The notes: generated by a model not told the origin, from the sequence alone. A stretch of 64,000 bases of DNA from Burkholderiales bacterium (GCA_905339295.1 CAJPFI010000018.1:85149-149148); one strand, 5' to 3'. Numbered from the stretch's first letter, positions 46,066-57,452 are shown. Translations and numbers: made by a program.

Positions 46066-46107
46066 GAAACCCGTCCGGCGGCTCCGCTCGACGGGTTTCC
46101 TGTTTTT
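46066..46107 (+). terminator. Intrinsic terminator in the metZ leader
   Basis: GAAACCCGTC (46066-46075) and GACGGGTTTC (46090-46099) form a 10-bp stem extended inside by GCGG/CCGC, and TGTTTTT follows. It lies between the riboswitch and the metZ start, so it probably acts as the expression platform, ending transcription when SAM is bound. Confidence 0.88.
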
Positions 46108-46120
46108 GGCGGCCGCCACG

Positions 46121-47362
46121 ATGAACGCACCTGCCCAGCCCCGCGGCTTCACGACCGCGATCCTCCACTCCGACCGCGACCTTCCGATCGAGCACGGCGC
46201 GCTGCACAAGCCGCTCCACGTCTCGGTCGCCTATGCGTACAAGGACGCGCGCGAGCTCGCCGCCGTGTTCCAGGGCACGAAGCCCGGGCACGTGTACGGG
46301 CGGCAGGGCAACCCGACGTCGTCGGCGCTCGAGGCCAAGGTCACGGCGATGGAGGGCGGCGTCGCGACCGTGGTCTTCGCGACCGGGATGGCCGCGATCG
46401 GCGCGGTGATGCTCGCGCTGCTGCGCGCGGGCGACCACGTCGTCGCGAGCAGCTACCTGTTCGGCAACACGGCGAGCCTGTTCCAGACGCTGGAGGCGCA
46501 TGGCGGGTCGGTGAGCTTCGTCGACGCGACCGACGCGGCCGCGGTCGAGGCCGCGGTCACGCCGCGCACGCGCCTGGTCTTCGTCGAGACGATCGCCAAC
46601 CCGCGCACGCAGGTCGCGGACCTCGCGCGCATCGGCGAGGTCTGTGCCCGCCGCGGTCTCGTCTACGTCGTCGACAACACGATGACCTCGCCGTGGCTCT
46701 TCCGTCCGGCCGAGGCGGGCGCGAGCCTCGTCGTCAACGCGCTCACCAAGTACATCGGCGGCCATGGCAACGCGCTCGGCGGCAGCGTCACCGACACCGG
46801 CCGCTACGACTGGTCGCACCACCCCAACATCCTCGATCGGTACAAGGGCGCGGACCGCAGGCTGTGGGCGATCACGCAGATGCGCAAGAAGGGACTGCGC
46901 GACTGGGGCGCCACGCTCGCGGCGGAGCAGGCGCACCACCTTTCCGTCGGCGCCGAGACCCTCGCGCTGCGCATGGACCGCCAGTGCGCGAACGCCCTCG
47001 CGCTCGCGCGCTTCCTCGAGTCGCACGCGCGCGTTCGCGCGGTCCACTATCCGGGGCTCGCGGGGCACGCGCAGCACGACCGCGCGCGCACGCTGTTCCG
47101 CCACTACGGCGCGCTGCTGTCGTTCGAGCTCGCCGAGGACGTCGACCCGTTCGCCTTCCTGAACCGGCTCTCGGTGGTCGCGCTGTCGTCGAACCTCGGC
47201 GACAACCGCACGCTGGCGATCCCGGTCGCGCAGACGATCTTCTGGGAGATCGGGCGCGAGCGGCGCGAGGCGATGGGCATCGCCGAGTCGCTGATCCGCG
47301 TCTCGGTCGGGATCGAGGACGAGGCCGACCTGATCGGGGACTTCGCGCAGGCGCTCGGCTGA
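46121..47362 (+). CDS. metZ: O-succinylhomoserine sulfhydrylase / cystathionine gamma-synthase-family enzyme
   Basis: 413 aa PLP enzyme of the Cys/Met metabolism family. YGRQGNPTSSALE binds substrate, FATGMAAIGAV follows, the PLP-stacking and Asp region is VVDNTMTSPW, and the PLP Lys lies in NALTKYIGGHGNALGG. It forms homocysteine from activated homoserine and sulfide, or cystathionine from cysteine. The purF-metZ order known from Pseudomonas and the SAM-II leader support a methionine role. This subgroup is often annotated only as cystathionine gamma-synthase-like, so the exact sulfur donor is uncertain. The start ATG at 46121 follows the terminator. Confidence 0.85.
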   Translation: MNAPAQPRGFTTAILHSDRDLPIEHGALHKPLHVSVAYAYKDARELAAVFQGTKPGHVYGRQGNPTSSALEAKVTAMEGGVATVVFATGMAAIGAVMLALLRAGDHVVASSYLFGNTASLFQTLEAHGGSVSFVDATDAAAVEAAVTPRTRLVFVETIANPRTQVADLARIGEVCARRGLVYVVDNTMTSPWLFRPAEAGASLVVNALTKYIGGHGNALGGSVTDTGRYDWSHHPNILDRYKGADRRLWAITQMRKKGLRDWGATLAAEQAHHLSVGAETLALRMDRQCANALALARFLESHARVRAVHYPGLAGHAQHDRARTLFRHYGALLSFELAEDVDPFAFLNRLSVVALSSNLGDNRTLAIPVAQTIFWEIGRERREAMGIAESLIRVSVGIEDEADLIGDFAQALG

Positions 47363-47535
47363 CGCCGCGGTCCGCAGCGACTGCCGGCGCGCGGGGACGA
47401 CGATCCCGTTGTCCCGGCGCCGGCCGTCGATCGGGTAGACGTGCAGGGCGAGCCTGCCCTCGACGCCTTCCTGCGGCTACCGGCGACGCCGAATCCGGTC
47501 GAGGATCGGCGGCGACCGCGCGCCGCGGCCGGCCG

Positions 47536-48264
47536 TCACAAGGCGAGCTCGCGCGTCCGCGCGCCGGCCTCGTCGATCTCGAGCCAGGTCGCGCGATCGC
47601 GCCAGTCCGACAGCACGTGGCGCTCGCGGCGGACGCCGTCGACGTCGACGGCATGCGTCGCCGGTCGATGCGTGTGCCCGTGCACCATGCGCACGACGCC
47701 CGCGTCGCGGAACGCGCGCGCCACCTGCTCGGCGTTGACGTCCATGATCTCGTCGGACTTCCTCCGGCTGGCGTTGCGGCTGCGGCGCCGGAGCCACGCC
47801 GCGAATGCGCGGCGCACGGGCCAGGGGAGCGACAGGATCCTGCGCTGCCGGGCGGGATCGCGGATCCACGCGCGGTAGCGCTGGTAGTCGACGTCGTCGG
47901 TGCACAGCTCGTCGCCGTGCAGGATCAGCGTCGGCACGCCGCCGGCGTCGACGACGGTGCGCTCGGGGAGGAGCGCGACGCCCGCCGCCCGGACGAACTT
48001 CTCGCCCAGCAGGAAGTCGCGGTTGCCGTGCATCACGCCGACCGGCACGCCCGAGCCGGCGAGCGCGCGCAGCGACGCGACGACGTCGGCGGCGAATGGC
48101 TCGGAGGCCTGCTCGTCGCCGATCCAGCTGTCGAAGAGGTCGCCGAGGATGCGCACCGCGCCCGCGTCGCGCGCGGGCCCGCGCGCCCACGCGTGGAACG
48201 CCGCGGCCGACGCCGGCCGGGCGGGCGAGAGGTGCAGGTCGGAGAGGAACAGCGCCGGTTGCAT
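47536..48264 (-). CDS. lpxH: UDP-2,3-diacylglucosamine pyrophosphatase
   Basis: 242 aa. Calcineurin-like phosphoesterase of lipid A synthesis, hydrolysing UDP-2,3-diacylglucosamine to lipid X and UMP on the membrane surface. Metal ligands are in SDLHL (8-12), GDLFDSW, HGNRDF, LHGDELC and HGHTHRP. It is the last gene of a reverse-strand group with two cyclophilins. The presence of lpxH shows a Gram-negative outer membrane with lipid A. The start at 48264 gives MQPALFLSDLHL. Confidence 0.95.
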   Translation of the reverse strand: MQPALFLSDLHLSPARPASAAAFHAWARGPARDAGAVRILGDLFDSWIGDEQASEPFAADVVASLRALAGSGVPVGVMHGNRDFLLGEKFVRAAGVALLPERTVVDAGGVPTLILHGDELCTDDVDYQRYRAWIRDPARQRRILSLPWPVRRAFAAWLRRRSRNASRRKSDEIMDVNAEQVARAFRDAGVVRMVHGHTHRPATHAVDVDGVRRERHVLSDWRDRATWLEIDEAGARTRELAL

Positions 48265-48289
48265 CGCGCCTCCCGCGCGGGCCGGCGCG

Positions 48290-48790
48290 TCAGCCGACGA
48301 TCTCGGCGGTACGGACCACGACGTCGGAGGTCGGCACGTTCTCGTGGGAGCCGCTGCGGCCGGTCGGCACGGACTTGATGCGGTCGACGACGTCGGTGCC
48401 CTCGACGACCTTGCCGAACACGCAGTAGCCCCAGCCGTTGCCGCCCGGCGACTTGAAGTCGAGGAAATCGTTGTCGGCGACGTTGATGAAGAACTGCGCG
48501 GACGCCGAGTGCGGATCGCCGGTCCGCGCCATCGCGACGGTGTAGCGCCTGTTCTTCAGCCCGTTCGCGCCTTCGTGCGCGATCGGCGCGCGCGTCGGCT
48601 TCTGCTGCATCCCGGGCGCGAAGCCGCCGCCCTGGACCATGAACCCGTCGATGACGCGATGGAAGATCGTGCCGTCGTAGTGGCCGTCGCGCAGGTACTG
48701 CAGGAAGTTGGCGACGGTCGCGGGCGAGTTCTCGCCGTCGAGCTCGAGGACGATGTCGCCGTGGCTGGTGCTGAGCTTCACTCGGGTCAT
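48290..48790 (-). CDS. ppiB: Cytoplasmic peptidyl-prolyl cis-trans isomerase (cyclophilin B type)
   Basis: 166 aa, no signal peptide. Cyclophilin motifs: [15 protein letters not shown] (catalytic Arg in FHR), [17 protein letters not shown], and [11 protein letters not shown]. It catalyses proline isomerisation in cytoplasmic proteins. It is 46 bases from an exported paralogue of about 60% visible similarity, a common pairing in betaproteobacteria near cysS and lpxH. Confidence 0.94.
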   Translation of the reverse strand: MTRVKLSTSHGDIVLELDGENSPATVANFLQYLRDGHYDGTIFHRVIDGFMVQGGGFAPGMQQKPTRAPIAHEGANGLKNRRYTVAMARTGDPHSASAQFFINVADNDFLDFKSPGGNGWGYCVFGKVVEGTDVVDRIKSVPTGRSGSHENVPTSDVVVRTAEIVG

Positions 48791-48836
48791 GCGGGTCTCC
48801 GTGGGCCTGGATCGGGCGTGGGGGCGGGCGGACGGG

Positions 48837-49421
48837 TCACTTCGCGTCGAGCACCCTGGCGCTCTTGACGAGCACCTTCTGGACCGGCACGTCCTTCGGG
48901 AACGGGCCGCCCGCGCCGGTAGGCGCCTTCGCGATCCGGTTCACGACATCCATCCCCTCGACGACCTTGCCGAACACCGTGTAGCCGAACCCCTGCACCG
49001 TCGCCTCGCGGAAGTTCAGGAACTTGTTGTCGGCGACGTTGATGAAGAATTGCGCGGACGCCGAATGCGGGTCGGCGGTGCGCGCCATCGCGATCGTCCC
49101 GGGCGCGTTGACGAGTCCGGCCTTCGACGCCTGCTCGGCCTCGTTCCTCACCGGCGGTCGCGTGGGTTTCTGCGAGAACTCGGCGGTATAGCCGCCGCCC
49201 TGGACCATGAAGCCGTCGATCACGCGGTGGAACTGCGTGCCGTTGTAGTGGCCGGACTTCACGTACGCGACGAAGTTGTCGACCGTCTGCGGCGCGGCGG
49301 CCGCGTCGAGCTCGAGGACGATCCTGCCGGCGGTCGTGTCGAGCTCGACCTTCTGCGCATGGACGGGCGTGGCGCCCAGCGCGGCGGCGCAGAGGGCGAG
49401 GGCGAGGAACGGTCGGATCAT
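48837..49421 (-). CDS. ppiA: Periplasmic peptidyl-prolyl cis-trans isomerase (cyclophilin)
   Basis: 194 aa. A signal peptide ([16 protein letters not shown], cleavage near PVHA-Q at 23) directs it to the periplasm. The mature domain matches Ppi[33 protein letters not shown], and [15 protein letters not shown]. The start at 49421 was chosen for the signal peptide; the open frame continues far upstream as non-coding antisense. It folds periplasmic proteins. Confidence 0.92.
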   Translation of the reverse strand: MIRPFLALALCAAALGATPVHAQKVELDTTAGRIVLELDAAAAPQTVDNFVAYVKSGHYNGTQFHRVIDGFMVQGGGYTAEFSQKPTRPPVRNEAEQASKAGLVNAPGTIAMARTADPHSASAQFFINVADNKFLNFREATVQGFGYTVFGKVVEGMDVVNRIAKAPTGAGGPFPKDVPVQKVLVKSARVLDAK

Positions 49422-49453
49422 GCGTGGCTCCGTGGACGATGCGGGAACGGGGA

Positions 49454-50047
49454 TCAGCGGACGGCGAGCGCGTCGCGCACGAGCTTGAGCTTGGCGGGCG
49501 CGGCGCCCTTGCCCTTCTCGAGGGCGATCGCGCGTTCGTACTGGCGCGCGGCGAGGCGCGCGTAGACGTCGCCCAGGTTCTCGATGGCCGGCGCATAGTC
49601 GGGCGACGCGGCGATCGCGAGGTCGAGCTCCGCCTTGGCCAGCTCGAGATTGCCGCGCGCGGCGTGCACGACTGCGAGGTTGTTGTGCACCTCGGGCAGC
49701 TCCGGGAAGTCGGCGGCGAGCGCGGTGAGCGTCGCGAGCGCGTCGTCGTGGCGGCCGGCCTCGCTCTGCGCGACGGCCCTGAGGAAGCGCGCCTGGGGCT
49801 CGCGCGGCCGCTCGCGCGACAGCGCGTCCAGCCGCGCGATCGCGGCGTCGTAGCGCTTCTGCGCGACGAGCTCGCGCGCTTCCCTGAGCCCCGCCGCGAA
49901 TGCGCGCCGCGCGTCGTCGGAGTACTCGGCGGGCAGCGGCGTGGGCGGCGGCTCGGCGGGCGGCTTCGTCGACGGCGCCTGCGCGAACGCGACCGCTGCG
50001 GCGAACGCGTAGACGAGTGCGACGGGCGGAAGCGACCGAGGGGACAT
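49454..50047 (-). CDS. Exported TPR-repeat protein
   Basis: 197 aa. A signal peptide (about 1-22, ending AFAQ) is followed by a Pro-rich spacer and about four tetratricopeptide repeats (residues 55-170: YDAAIARLDALSRERP, ALATLTALAADFPE, NNLAVVHAARGNLELA, AIENLGDVYARLA). It is a periplasmic adaptor of unknown partners. It is 32 bases upstream of the periplasmic cyclophilin and likely in the same operon, so a folding or envelope-assembly role is plausible. Confidence 0.8.
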   Translation of the reverse strand: MSPRSLPPVALVYAFAAAVAFAQAPSTKPPAEPPPTPLPAEYSDDARRAFAAGLREARELVAQKRYDAAIARLDALSRERPREPQARFLRAVAQSEAGRHDDALATLTALAADFPELPEVHNNLAVVHAARGNLELAKAELDLAIAASPDYAPAIENLGDVYARLAARQYERAIALEKGKGAAPAKLKLVRDALAVR

Positions 50048-50176
50048 GCGCGGGCGGGGCTGCGGCGCGTCGGACGCGCGGAACGTCGATTCTAGCGCAT
50101 TGCCCGGCCCGGCCCCGCGGAACCGGACCTCGGGTGCGCGGCGCGGCGCCGACGTCCGGCCCGGCCAGCACGGGCG

Positions 50177-51007
50177 TCATCGGGCGCGCAGCCGCTCGAC
50201 GGTCGCGTCGATCAGCCGGCGCGCGATCGAGACGGCGCTCGGCAGCTCGGGCAGCGCGTCGAGGGGGAACCAGCGCGCGTCCTCGATCTCCGGGTCGTCG
50301 AGGCGGATCGCGCCGCCCGCGTACTCGGCGGTGTAGGCGATCATGAGCGAATGCGGGAACGCCCACGACTGGCTCGCGAAGTAGGCCGGATTCGCGATCT
50401 CGACGCCGACCTCCTCGCGCACCTCGCGGCGGATGCAGTCCTCGATCGTCTCGCCCGGCTCGACGAACCCGGCGAGCGCCGAGTACATGCCGGGCGCGAA
50501 GCGCGCGGAGCGGGCGAGCAGGAGCTCGCGGCCACGCGTCACCAGCGCCATCATCGCGGGCGACACGCGCGGGTAGGCGACGTGCCCGCAGGCCGTGCAC
50601 TCCTTCGCGCGCTCGTCCTCGCGGTCGCGCGTTCGTGCGCCGCATCGCCCGCAGTACCGGTGCGACCGGTCCCAGTCGGCGACCTGAAACGCGCGGGCGG
50701 CGAGCGCGAGCAGCGGGTCGGGCAGCGTGACGAAGAACGCGCGCAATCCCGCCGCCGCGAAGCCAGGCGGCGGCGCGACGCCGTCGCCGAGCGCGATCTC
50801 GACGCACGGGATGCCGGCGAGGTCGCCCAGGTAGTGGCGGTCGCCCGCGAGACCGGCGGCGTCGAGCTCGTCGAGCGTCGGAATCGCCGGCGCGGCGACG
50901 CTGCCGCGTACGACGAGCTTCGGGCCGGAGAACGCGAAGCCGAGCGCCGTGCCGGGCAGGACGGCAGGCAGCCGGTGCGAGGGGGCGAATCCGGGGGGCG
51001 TGTGCAT
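50177..51007 (-). CDS. nudC: NAD(+) diphosphatase / NAD-decapping Nudix hydrolase
   Basis: 276 aa. A zinc ribbon with CGRCG and CTACG (near 116-138) precedes the Nudix box GFVEPGETIEDCIRREVREE (residues near 175). The NudC signature SQSWAFPHSLM follows. The enzyme hydrolyses NAD to NMN and AMP and removes NAD caps from RNA. The start at 51007 gives MHTPPGFAPS; an upstream start is less likely. It stands alone, 129 bases from the TPR gene. Confidence 0.93.
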   Translation of the reverse strand: MHTPPGFAPSHRLPAVLPGTALGFAFSGPKLVVRGSVAAPAIPTLDELDAAGLAGDRHYLGDLAGIPCVEIALGDGVAPPPGFAAAGLRAFFVTLPDPLLALAARAFQVADWDRSHRYCGRCGARTRDREDERAKECTACGHVAYPRVSPAMMALVTRGRELLLARSARFAPGMYSALAGFVEPGETIEDCIRREVREEVGVEIANPAYFASQSWAFPHSLMIAYTAEYAGGAIRLDDPEIEDARWFPLDALPELPSAVSIARRLIDATVERLRAR

Positions 51008-51086
51008 GGCCGGCGCGCGAGCGCCGACGATTATGCCGCACGCCACCCCGGCACCGCGCACGCGCGTGGTACCGGGGGCTCTCGTC

Positions 51087-53318
51087 TCAGCCGAGCCTGA
51101 GCGGCAGCGTGCGCAGGCGCCTGCCGGTCGCGGCGAACAGCGCGTTGGCGAGCGCCGGCGCGATCACCGGGGTCGCGGGCTCGCCCACGCCGGTGGGCCT
51201 GCCCCGCGAAGGCACGATGTGGACGTCGACCGCCGGCATCTCGTCGATCCTCAGCACCGGGTAGTCGTGGAAGTTCGACTGCACGACGGCGCCGTCGGCG
51301 ACGGTGATCGCGCCGTGGAGCGCCGCCGAGAGGCCGTAGCCGATCCCGCCTTCCATCTGCGCGCGCACGACGTCGGGGTTCACCGCGATCCCGCACTCGA
51401 CCGCGCACGTGACCCGGTCGACCGAGTAGCTCGAGTCCGGCCTCACGGTCACCTCGACGACCTGCGCGACGACGGTGCCGAACGACTCGTGCACGGCGAG
51501 ACCGCGTCCGCGCCTCGCACCCGCCTTGCCGGCCGGGAGCGGGGTTCCCCAGCCGGCCGAGCGCGCCGCGAGATCGAGCGCGGCGAGGTGGCGCGGATGC
51601 TTCGCGAGCAGCGCGCGACGGACCGCGAGCGGATCGCGGCCCGCCGCGGCGGCGAGCTCGTCGAGGAACGTCTCGGTCGAGAACGCGGTATGCGTCGACC
51701 CCACCGATCGCCACCACTGGACCGGCACCCACCCGATCGGAGAATGCAGGTCGACCGCGATCGCGGGTATCGCGTACGGGAGGTTCGACGCGCCTTCGAC
51801 GGATGTGCCGTCGACGCCGTCCTTCACGATGGCCTTCTCGAATGCCGTTCCCTCGATGATCGACTGGCCGACGATGCGATGCTGCCAGCCGACGATCTCG
51901 CCGCCCGCGTCGAGGCCCGCCTTAAGCGCGTGCAGGTACATCGGCCGGTAGTAGCCGCCGCGCATGTCGTCCTCGCGCGTCCACACGAGCTTGACCGGCA
52001 CGTTGCGCGTGCCGGTCTTCGCGAGCCGCGCGACGATCTCGGCGCACTCGACCACGTAATCCGAGTGGGGGTTCGCGCGGCGGCCGAAGCTGCCGCCGGC
52101 GTAGAGCATGTTGATCGTCACCTGCTCCGGCCTGAGCCCGGTGAGCTTCGCGACCGCAGCCTGGTCGCCGGTCTGGAACTGCTCGCCGTTCCACACTTCG
52201 CATCCGGCGTCGGACAGCCGCATCACGCAGTTCATCGGCTCCATCGCCGCGTGCGCGAGGTAGGGAAATTCGAAGGTCGCCTCGAGCGTCCTCGACGCGC
52301 CGGCGATCGCCTTCGCGGCGTCGCCGTCCGCGCGCGCGACCTTGCCGGGCTTCGCGGCGAGCTCGCGGTACTCGGCCATCACGTCGTCGGTGGAGCCGCG
52401 CCACGCCCGGCTGTCGTTCCACTCGACCTTGAGCGCGTCGCGGCCTTTCTTCGCGGCCCAGAATCCGTTCGCGAGCACGGCGATGCCGGTCGGGAGCTCG
52501 AGCACGGTGCGCACGCCCGGGACGCCCCTGAGCCCGCTCGCGTCGAAGCTCCTGACGCGCGCGCCGAAGCGCGGCGGGTGCAGCACGACCGCCGTCAGCA
52601 TGCCCGGCAGGTGCAGGTCCTGCGTGAACAGGGCGGTCCCGGTCGACTTCGCGCGCGAGTCGGTGCGCGGCACGTGCCCGCCGATGTGGACGAAGTCCTT
52701 CGGATCCTTGGGCGTGACGCTCCCGGGCGCCGGCATCGCGGCCGCGGCTTCGGCCAGCTCGCCGAACGTCGCGCGGCGCCCGGTCCGGTGCGAGACGACG
52801 CCCGCGCTCACGCGGATCTCGCCGGCCGGCACGTTCCAGCGCTTCGCCGCGGCCGCGACCAGCATCGCGCGCGCGGCGGCGCCCGCGTTTCGCAGCTGGT
52901 CCCACGAGTTGGCGATCGCGGTCGACCCGCCGGTGCCCTGCGCCGCGCCCCAGAACAGGTTGTTGTAGCGCGTGGCGTCCGCCGGCGCGCCGACGACGCG
53001 GACCTGGTCCCACGCGGCATCGAGCTCGTCGGCGACGATGGTCGCGAGCCCCGTGTACGCGCCCTGTCCCATCTCGAGGTGCTTGCTGACGACCGTGACG
53101 GTGTTGTCTCGCCCGATGCGCACGAACGCGTTGGGCGAGAACGGGGGTGCGGATTGCGCGGCCGCGCCGGCCCTGCCGGGTCCGCCCGCCTGCGCGAGCG
53201 CGGGGACGTGGACGCCGAGCAGGAGCCCGGCGCCGGCGGCGCCGCCGGCCTTGAGAAACGCCCGGCGCGAGCGCGACAGATTGACGACTGCGGGCGCGTT
53301 CATCGGCGCGGGCTTCAC
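51087..53318 (-). CDS. Molybdopterin-binding subunit of an aldehyde/isoquinoline oxidoreductase
   Basis: 743 aa of the xanthine dehydrogenase family, IorB type. A twin-arginine signal ([12 protein letters not shown]) sits near residues 15-26, so the enzyme is exported. Mo-cofactor contacts include [40 protein letters not shown], and the C-terminal [17 protein letters not shown] containing the catalytic Glu. The start is GTG at 53318 in a GTGA overlap with the Fe-S subunit stop codon, with GAGGG upstream; ATG at 53303 is an alternative. With the small subunit it hydroxylates an aldehyde or N-heterocycle. The substrate and electron acceptor are unknown; no cytochrome subunit follows. Confidence 0.88.
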   Translation of the reverse strand: MKPAPMNAPAVVNLSRSRRAFLKAGGAAGAGLLLGVHVPALAQAGGPGRAGAAAQSAPPFSPNAFVRIGRDNTVTVVSKHLEMGQGAYTGLATIVADELDAAWDQVRVVGAPADATRYNNLFWGAAQGTGGSTAIANSWDQLRNAGAAARAMLVAAAAKRWNVPAGEIRVSAGVVSHRTGRRATFGELAEAAAAMPAPGSVTPKDPKDFVHIGGHVPRTDSRAKSTGTALFTQDLHLPGMLTAVVLHPPRFGARVRSFDASGLRGVPGVRTVLELPTGIAVLANGFWAAKKGRDALKVEWNDSRAWRGSTDDVMAEYRELAAKPGKVARADGDAAKAIAGASRTLEATFEFPYLAHAAMEPMNCVMRLSDAGCEVWNGEQFQTGDQAAVAKLTGLRPEQVTINMLYAGGSFGRRANPHSDYVVECAEIVARLAKTGTRNVPVKLVWTREDDMRGGYYRPMYLHALKAGLDAGGEIVGWQHRIVGQSIIEGTAFEKAIVKDGVDGTSVEGASNLPYAIPAIAVDLHSPIGWVPVQWWRSVGSTHTAFSTETFLDELAAAAGRDPLAVRRALLAKHPRHLAALDLAARSAGWGTPLPAGKAGARRGRGLAVHESFGTVVAQVVEVTVRPDSSYSVDRVTCAVECGIAVNPDVVRAQMEGGIGYGLSAALHGAITVADGAVVQSNFHDYPVLRIDEMPAVDVHIVPSRGRPTGVGEPATPVIAPALANALFAATGRRLRTLPLRLG

Positions 53319-53779
53319 GCGAGCGCCCTCGCGGCTTCCTTGATCGCGGCGCGGATTCGCACGTAGGTCGCGCAGCGGCAGAGGTTGCCGGCCATCGCCG
53401 CGTCGATGTCCGCGTCGGTGGGGCGCCGGTTCCTCGCGAGCAGCGCGGCGGCGCTCATCACCTGGCCGGACTGGCAGAAGCCGCACTGCGGCACGTCGAG
53501 CCTGATCCACGCCGCCTGCACCGCGGCGCCTTCCTTCGACGTCAGGCCTTCGATCGTCGTGATGTCCGCGCCCTGCTTCAGCGACGAGAGCGGCGTCTGG
53601 CAGGCGCGCACCGGCTGACCTTCGACGTGGACGGTGCACGCGCCGCACAGCGCCATGCCGCACCCGTACTTGGTGCCGGTGAGGTCGAGCGAGTCGCGAA
53701 GCACCCACAACAACGGGGTGTCGCCGGGAACGCTCGACGATACGTCGACGCGCTCCTTGTTGACGAACAGGATCGGCAT
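53315..53779 (-). CDS. 2Fe-2S subunit of the molybdenum hydroxylase
   Basis: 154 aa with two [2Fe-2S] clusters. The plant-type cluster has [16 protein letters not shown] (Cys near 40, 45, 48) plus CQTPL. The all-helical cluster has [10 protein letters not shown] and [13 protein letters not shown]. It carries electrons from the molybdenum centre of the partner encoded by the overlapping downstream gene. It is an IorA/CoxS-type protein without a signal peptide, presumably exported with its twin-arginine partner. No FAD subunit is present, which fits the IorAB group. Confidence 0.9.
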   Translation of the reverse strand: MPILFVNKERVDVSSSVPGDTPLLWVLRDSLDLTGTKYGCGMALCGACTVHVEGQPVRACQTPLSSLKQGADITTIEGLTSKEGAAVQAAWIRLDVPQCGFCQSGQVMSAAALLARNRRPTDADIDAAMAGNLCRCATYVRIRAAIKEAARALA

Positions 53780-53920
53780 GGGAGCTCCGTGCGCCGCGCG
53801 GGACGCGGGAAAGCCGACGATGGTAGGCGAAACGCACGGGCCTCGACAATGCGGGCGGCTCCCCGCCGCGGGCGCGGGCGAAAAACCCGCTGCGCGACAA
53901 GGACTTGGCGCCCCGCATGC

Positions 53921-53926
53921 TAGAAT
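53921..53926 (+). promoter_or_regulatory. Extended -10 element before prfB
   Basis: TGCTAGAAT (53918-53926) reads as an extended -10 with TGC just before TAGAAT, 31 bases before the prfB ATG. No -35 was found at the proper spacing. Confidence 0.45.
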
Positions 53927-53957
53927 CACCGGCTCGCAGAATGCCGAGCCGACGCCG

Positions 53958-55065
53958 ATGGAAGCCGAACAGCTGAACCAGATCGCCAACACGCTCGCCG
54001 ACCTGACGTCCCGGACGGCCGAGATGCGGAGGTATCTTTGACTTCGACCTGAAGTCGAGGACGCTGGAGGAGGTGCGCCGCGCGCTGGAGGACCCGAAAG
54101 TCTGGGAGGATCCCGCGAAGGCGCAGGAGCTCGGCAAGCAGAAGAAGTCGCTCGAAGGCGTCGTCACGACGCTCGCCGCGCTCGATCGCGGACTCTCGGA
54201 CAGCGCCGAGCTGTTCGAGCTCGCGCGCGCCGACGGCGACGATGCGACGATCGCCGCGGTGCGCGACGACATCGCCGAGCTCGCGAAGACCGTGGAGGGC
54301 CTCGAGTTCCGCCGGATGTTCAGCCATCCGATGGACCCGAACCCGTGCTTCGTCGACATCCAGGCCGGCAGCGGCGGGACCGAGGCGCAGGACTGGGCGT
54401 CGATGCTGCTGCGCATGTACCTCCGCTACTGCGAGCGCAAGGGCTACTCGGTCGAGGTGCTCGAGGAGTCGCCCGGCGACGTGGCGGGCATCAAGAGCGC
54501 GTCGATCAAGGTCGACGGCGACTACGCCTACGGGACGCTGCGAACCGAGACGGGCGTGCACCGGCTCGTGCGCAAGAGCCCGTTCGACTCGAACGCGCGG
54601 CGCCACACCTCGTTCGCGAGCGTGTTCGTCTACCCCGAGGTCGACGACTCGATCGAGGTCGACATCAACCCGGCGGACCTGCGCGTCGACACCTACCGCG
54701 CATCGGGCGCCGGCGGCCAGCACGTGAACAAGACCGACTCGGCGGTGCGGATCACGCACCTGCCGACGAACATCGTCGTGCAGTGCCAGACCGACCGCTC
54801 GCAGCACCGCAACCGCGCCGAGGCGATGGCGATGCTGAAGGCGAAGCTCTACGAGCTCGAGCTGCGCAGGCGCCAGGCCGAGCAGCAGAAGCTCGAGGAC
54901 TCCAAGACCGACATCGGCTGGGGCCACCAGATCCGCAGCTACGTGCTCGACCAGTCGCGCATCAAGGACCTGCGGACGAACCACGAGGTCGGCGACACGC
55001 AGCGCGTGCTCGACGGCGACCTCGACGACTTCATCGCCGCGAGCCTCAAGGAGGCCGTCCAGTGA
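53958..55065 (+). CDS. prfB: Peptide chain release factor 2, with programmed +1 frameshift
   Basis: 368 aa, made by joining 53958-54038 and 54040-55065. The first 27 codons end in CTT followed by an in-frame TGA at 54039; slipping one base reads GAC and continues in the second frame. The classic signals are intact: a Shine-Dalgarno-like GGAGG three bases before the slippery CTT, and TGAC at the stop. Low RF2 favours the shift, giving autoregulation. The anticodon-like SPF is in KSPFDSNA, and GGQ (near 250-252) is in [11 protein letters not shown], which triggers peptide release. The frameshift is natural, not a sequencing error. lysS follows one gene later. Confidence 0.97.
54029..54042 (+). 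promoter_or_regulatory. Programmed +1 ribosomal frameshift site of prfB
   Basis: GGAGGTATCTTTGAC-type signal: the Shine-Dalgarno-like GGAGG (54028-54032), slippery CTT (54036-54038), and the stop codon TGA with following C (54039-54042). Spacing and sequence match the E. coli prfB site. Confidence 0.96.
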
Positions 55066-55913
55066 GCACGCGCGACGTCGGCGACCGAAGGGCCGTTCCG
55101 AAGCCGGCGGCCCCCACGGGAGGAGGCGCGCGAAACGCGCATCGGGCGGAACGCACCCGCCGCCCCGGGGGCGCGGATTCCCGCGGGGGGAGGCGCCCGC
55201 AGGCCGCCTCCGGGGGATCGCCTCCGGCGTTCATCTTCGACATCGACGGCACGATCATCGACTCGATGCCCTGGCACGGCCGGTCGTGGGAGGTCTTCCT
55301 CGCGCGGCACGGGATCCGGTACGACGGCGAGGCCTTCCTGCGCGGCACGGCGGGACGCACCGGCTTCGAGATCATGCGCGACCTGTTCGGCGCGATGAGC
55401 GACGAGGCGACGCGGGCGCTCGTGCACGAGAAGGAGGCGCTCTACCGCGAGCTGTTCCGCCCGTCGTTCCGCGAGATCGAGGGCTTCCGCTCGTTCGCGC
55501 GGCGGGCGCGCGAGGAGGGCGTGAAGATCGCGTGCGCGACCGCGGGGGACGCGAACAACATCGCCTTCGCGCTCGCCGGGCTCGGCATGGAGGGCGAATT
55601 CGACGCGCTCTGCGGCGCGCACGACGTCGCGCGCGGCAAGCCCGAGCCGGACCTGTTCCTGCTCGCGGCGGCGAGGATGGGCGCGGATCCCGCGCGATGC
55701 GTCGTGTTCGAGGACGCGCCGCTGGGCATCGAGGGCGCGCGCCGCGCCGGCATGCACGCGGTGGGCATCACGTCGGGCGAGCCGGCGGAGCGCCTCGCCG
55801 GCGCGCACGTGCTGGCGGCGCTCGCGGACTACCGAGGCGTCGTGCCGCGCGACATCATCGACCTCGTCACCGAACGGGCGGGCCGCGCTTCCGCGCGCGT
55901 CGGCGCCGACTGA
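55062..55913 (+). CDS. HAD-superfamily phosphatase (beta-phosphoglucomutase-like) with an inserted N-terminal extension
   Basis: 283 aa. The catalytic HAD motifs are intact: DIDGTIIDS (nucleophile Asp near 62), then ATAGDAN (motif II), K of GKPEPDLF, and [11 protein letters not shown] (motif IV). The cap region matches beta-phosphoglucomutase or phosphoglycolate-phosphatase relatives. Such enzymes normally start within about five residues of the first motif. Here about 57 Gly/Arg/Pro-rich residues precede it, encoded by a hairpin-rich segment. No start codon exists after the extension, so GTG at 55062 (GTGA overlap with the prfB stop codon) seems to be the true start. Substrate unknown. Confidence 0.84.
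   Translation: MSTRDVGDRRAVPKPAAPTGGGARNAHRAERTRRPGGADSRGGRRPQAASGGSPPAFIFDIDGTIIDSMPWHGRSWEVFLARHGIRYDGEAFLRGTAGRTGFEIMRDLFGAMSDEATRALVHEKEALYRELFRPSFREIEGFRSFARRAREEGVKIACATAGDANNIAFALAGLGMEGEFDALCGAHDVARGKPEPDLFLLAAARMGADPARCVVFEDAPLGIEGARRAGMHAVGITSGEPAERLAGAHVLAALADYRGVVPRDIIDLVTERAGRASARVGAD
55077..55230. repeat. Hairpin-rich element inserted between the HAD start codon and catalytic domain
   Basis: About 150 bases of GC-rich sequence. It holds a hairpin GCGCG/CGCGC (near 55126-55140), then GGAACGCACCCGCCG and GGGGGCGCGG. A perfect inverted repeat GGAGGCG/CGCCTCC (near 55190-55212) ends in CCGCCTCCGGGGG. The first half has the same block order as the asd insertion, and the last block matches the S9 peptidase insertion. 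It stays in frame without stop codons. Confidence 0.5.
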
Positions 55914-55926
55914 ACCGAGCCACGCC

Positions 55927-57441
<1,515 letters not shown>

Positions 57442-57452
57442 GCGCGGTCCTT

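Noticed and set aside
47363..47535. Small gene between metZ and lpxH
   Set aside because: Open frames here have no start with a ribosome site and no recognisable sequence.
53958..54041. Broken reading frame at the start of prfB
   Set aside because: The stop codon is the programmed frameshift site, not a pseudogene or sequencing error.
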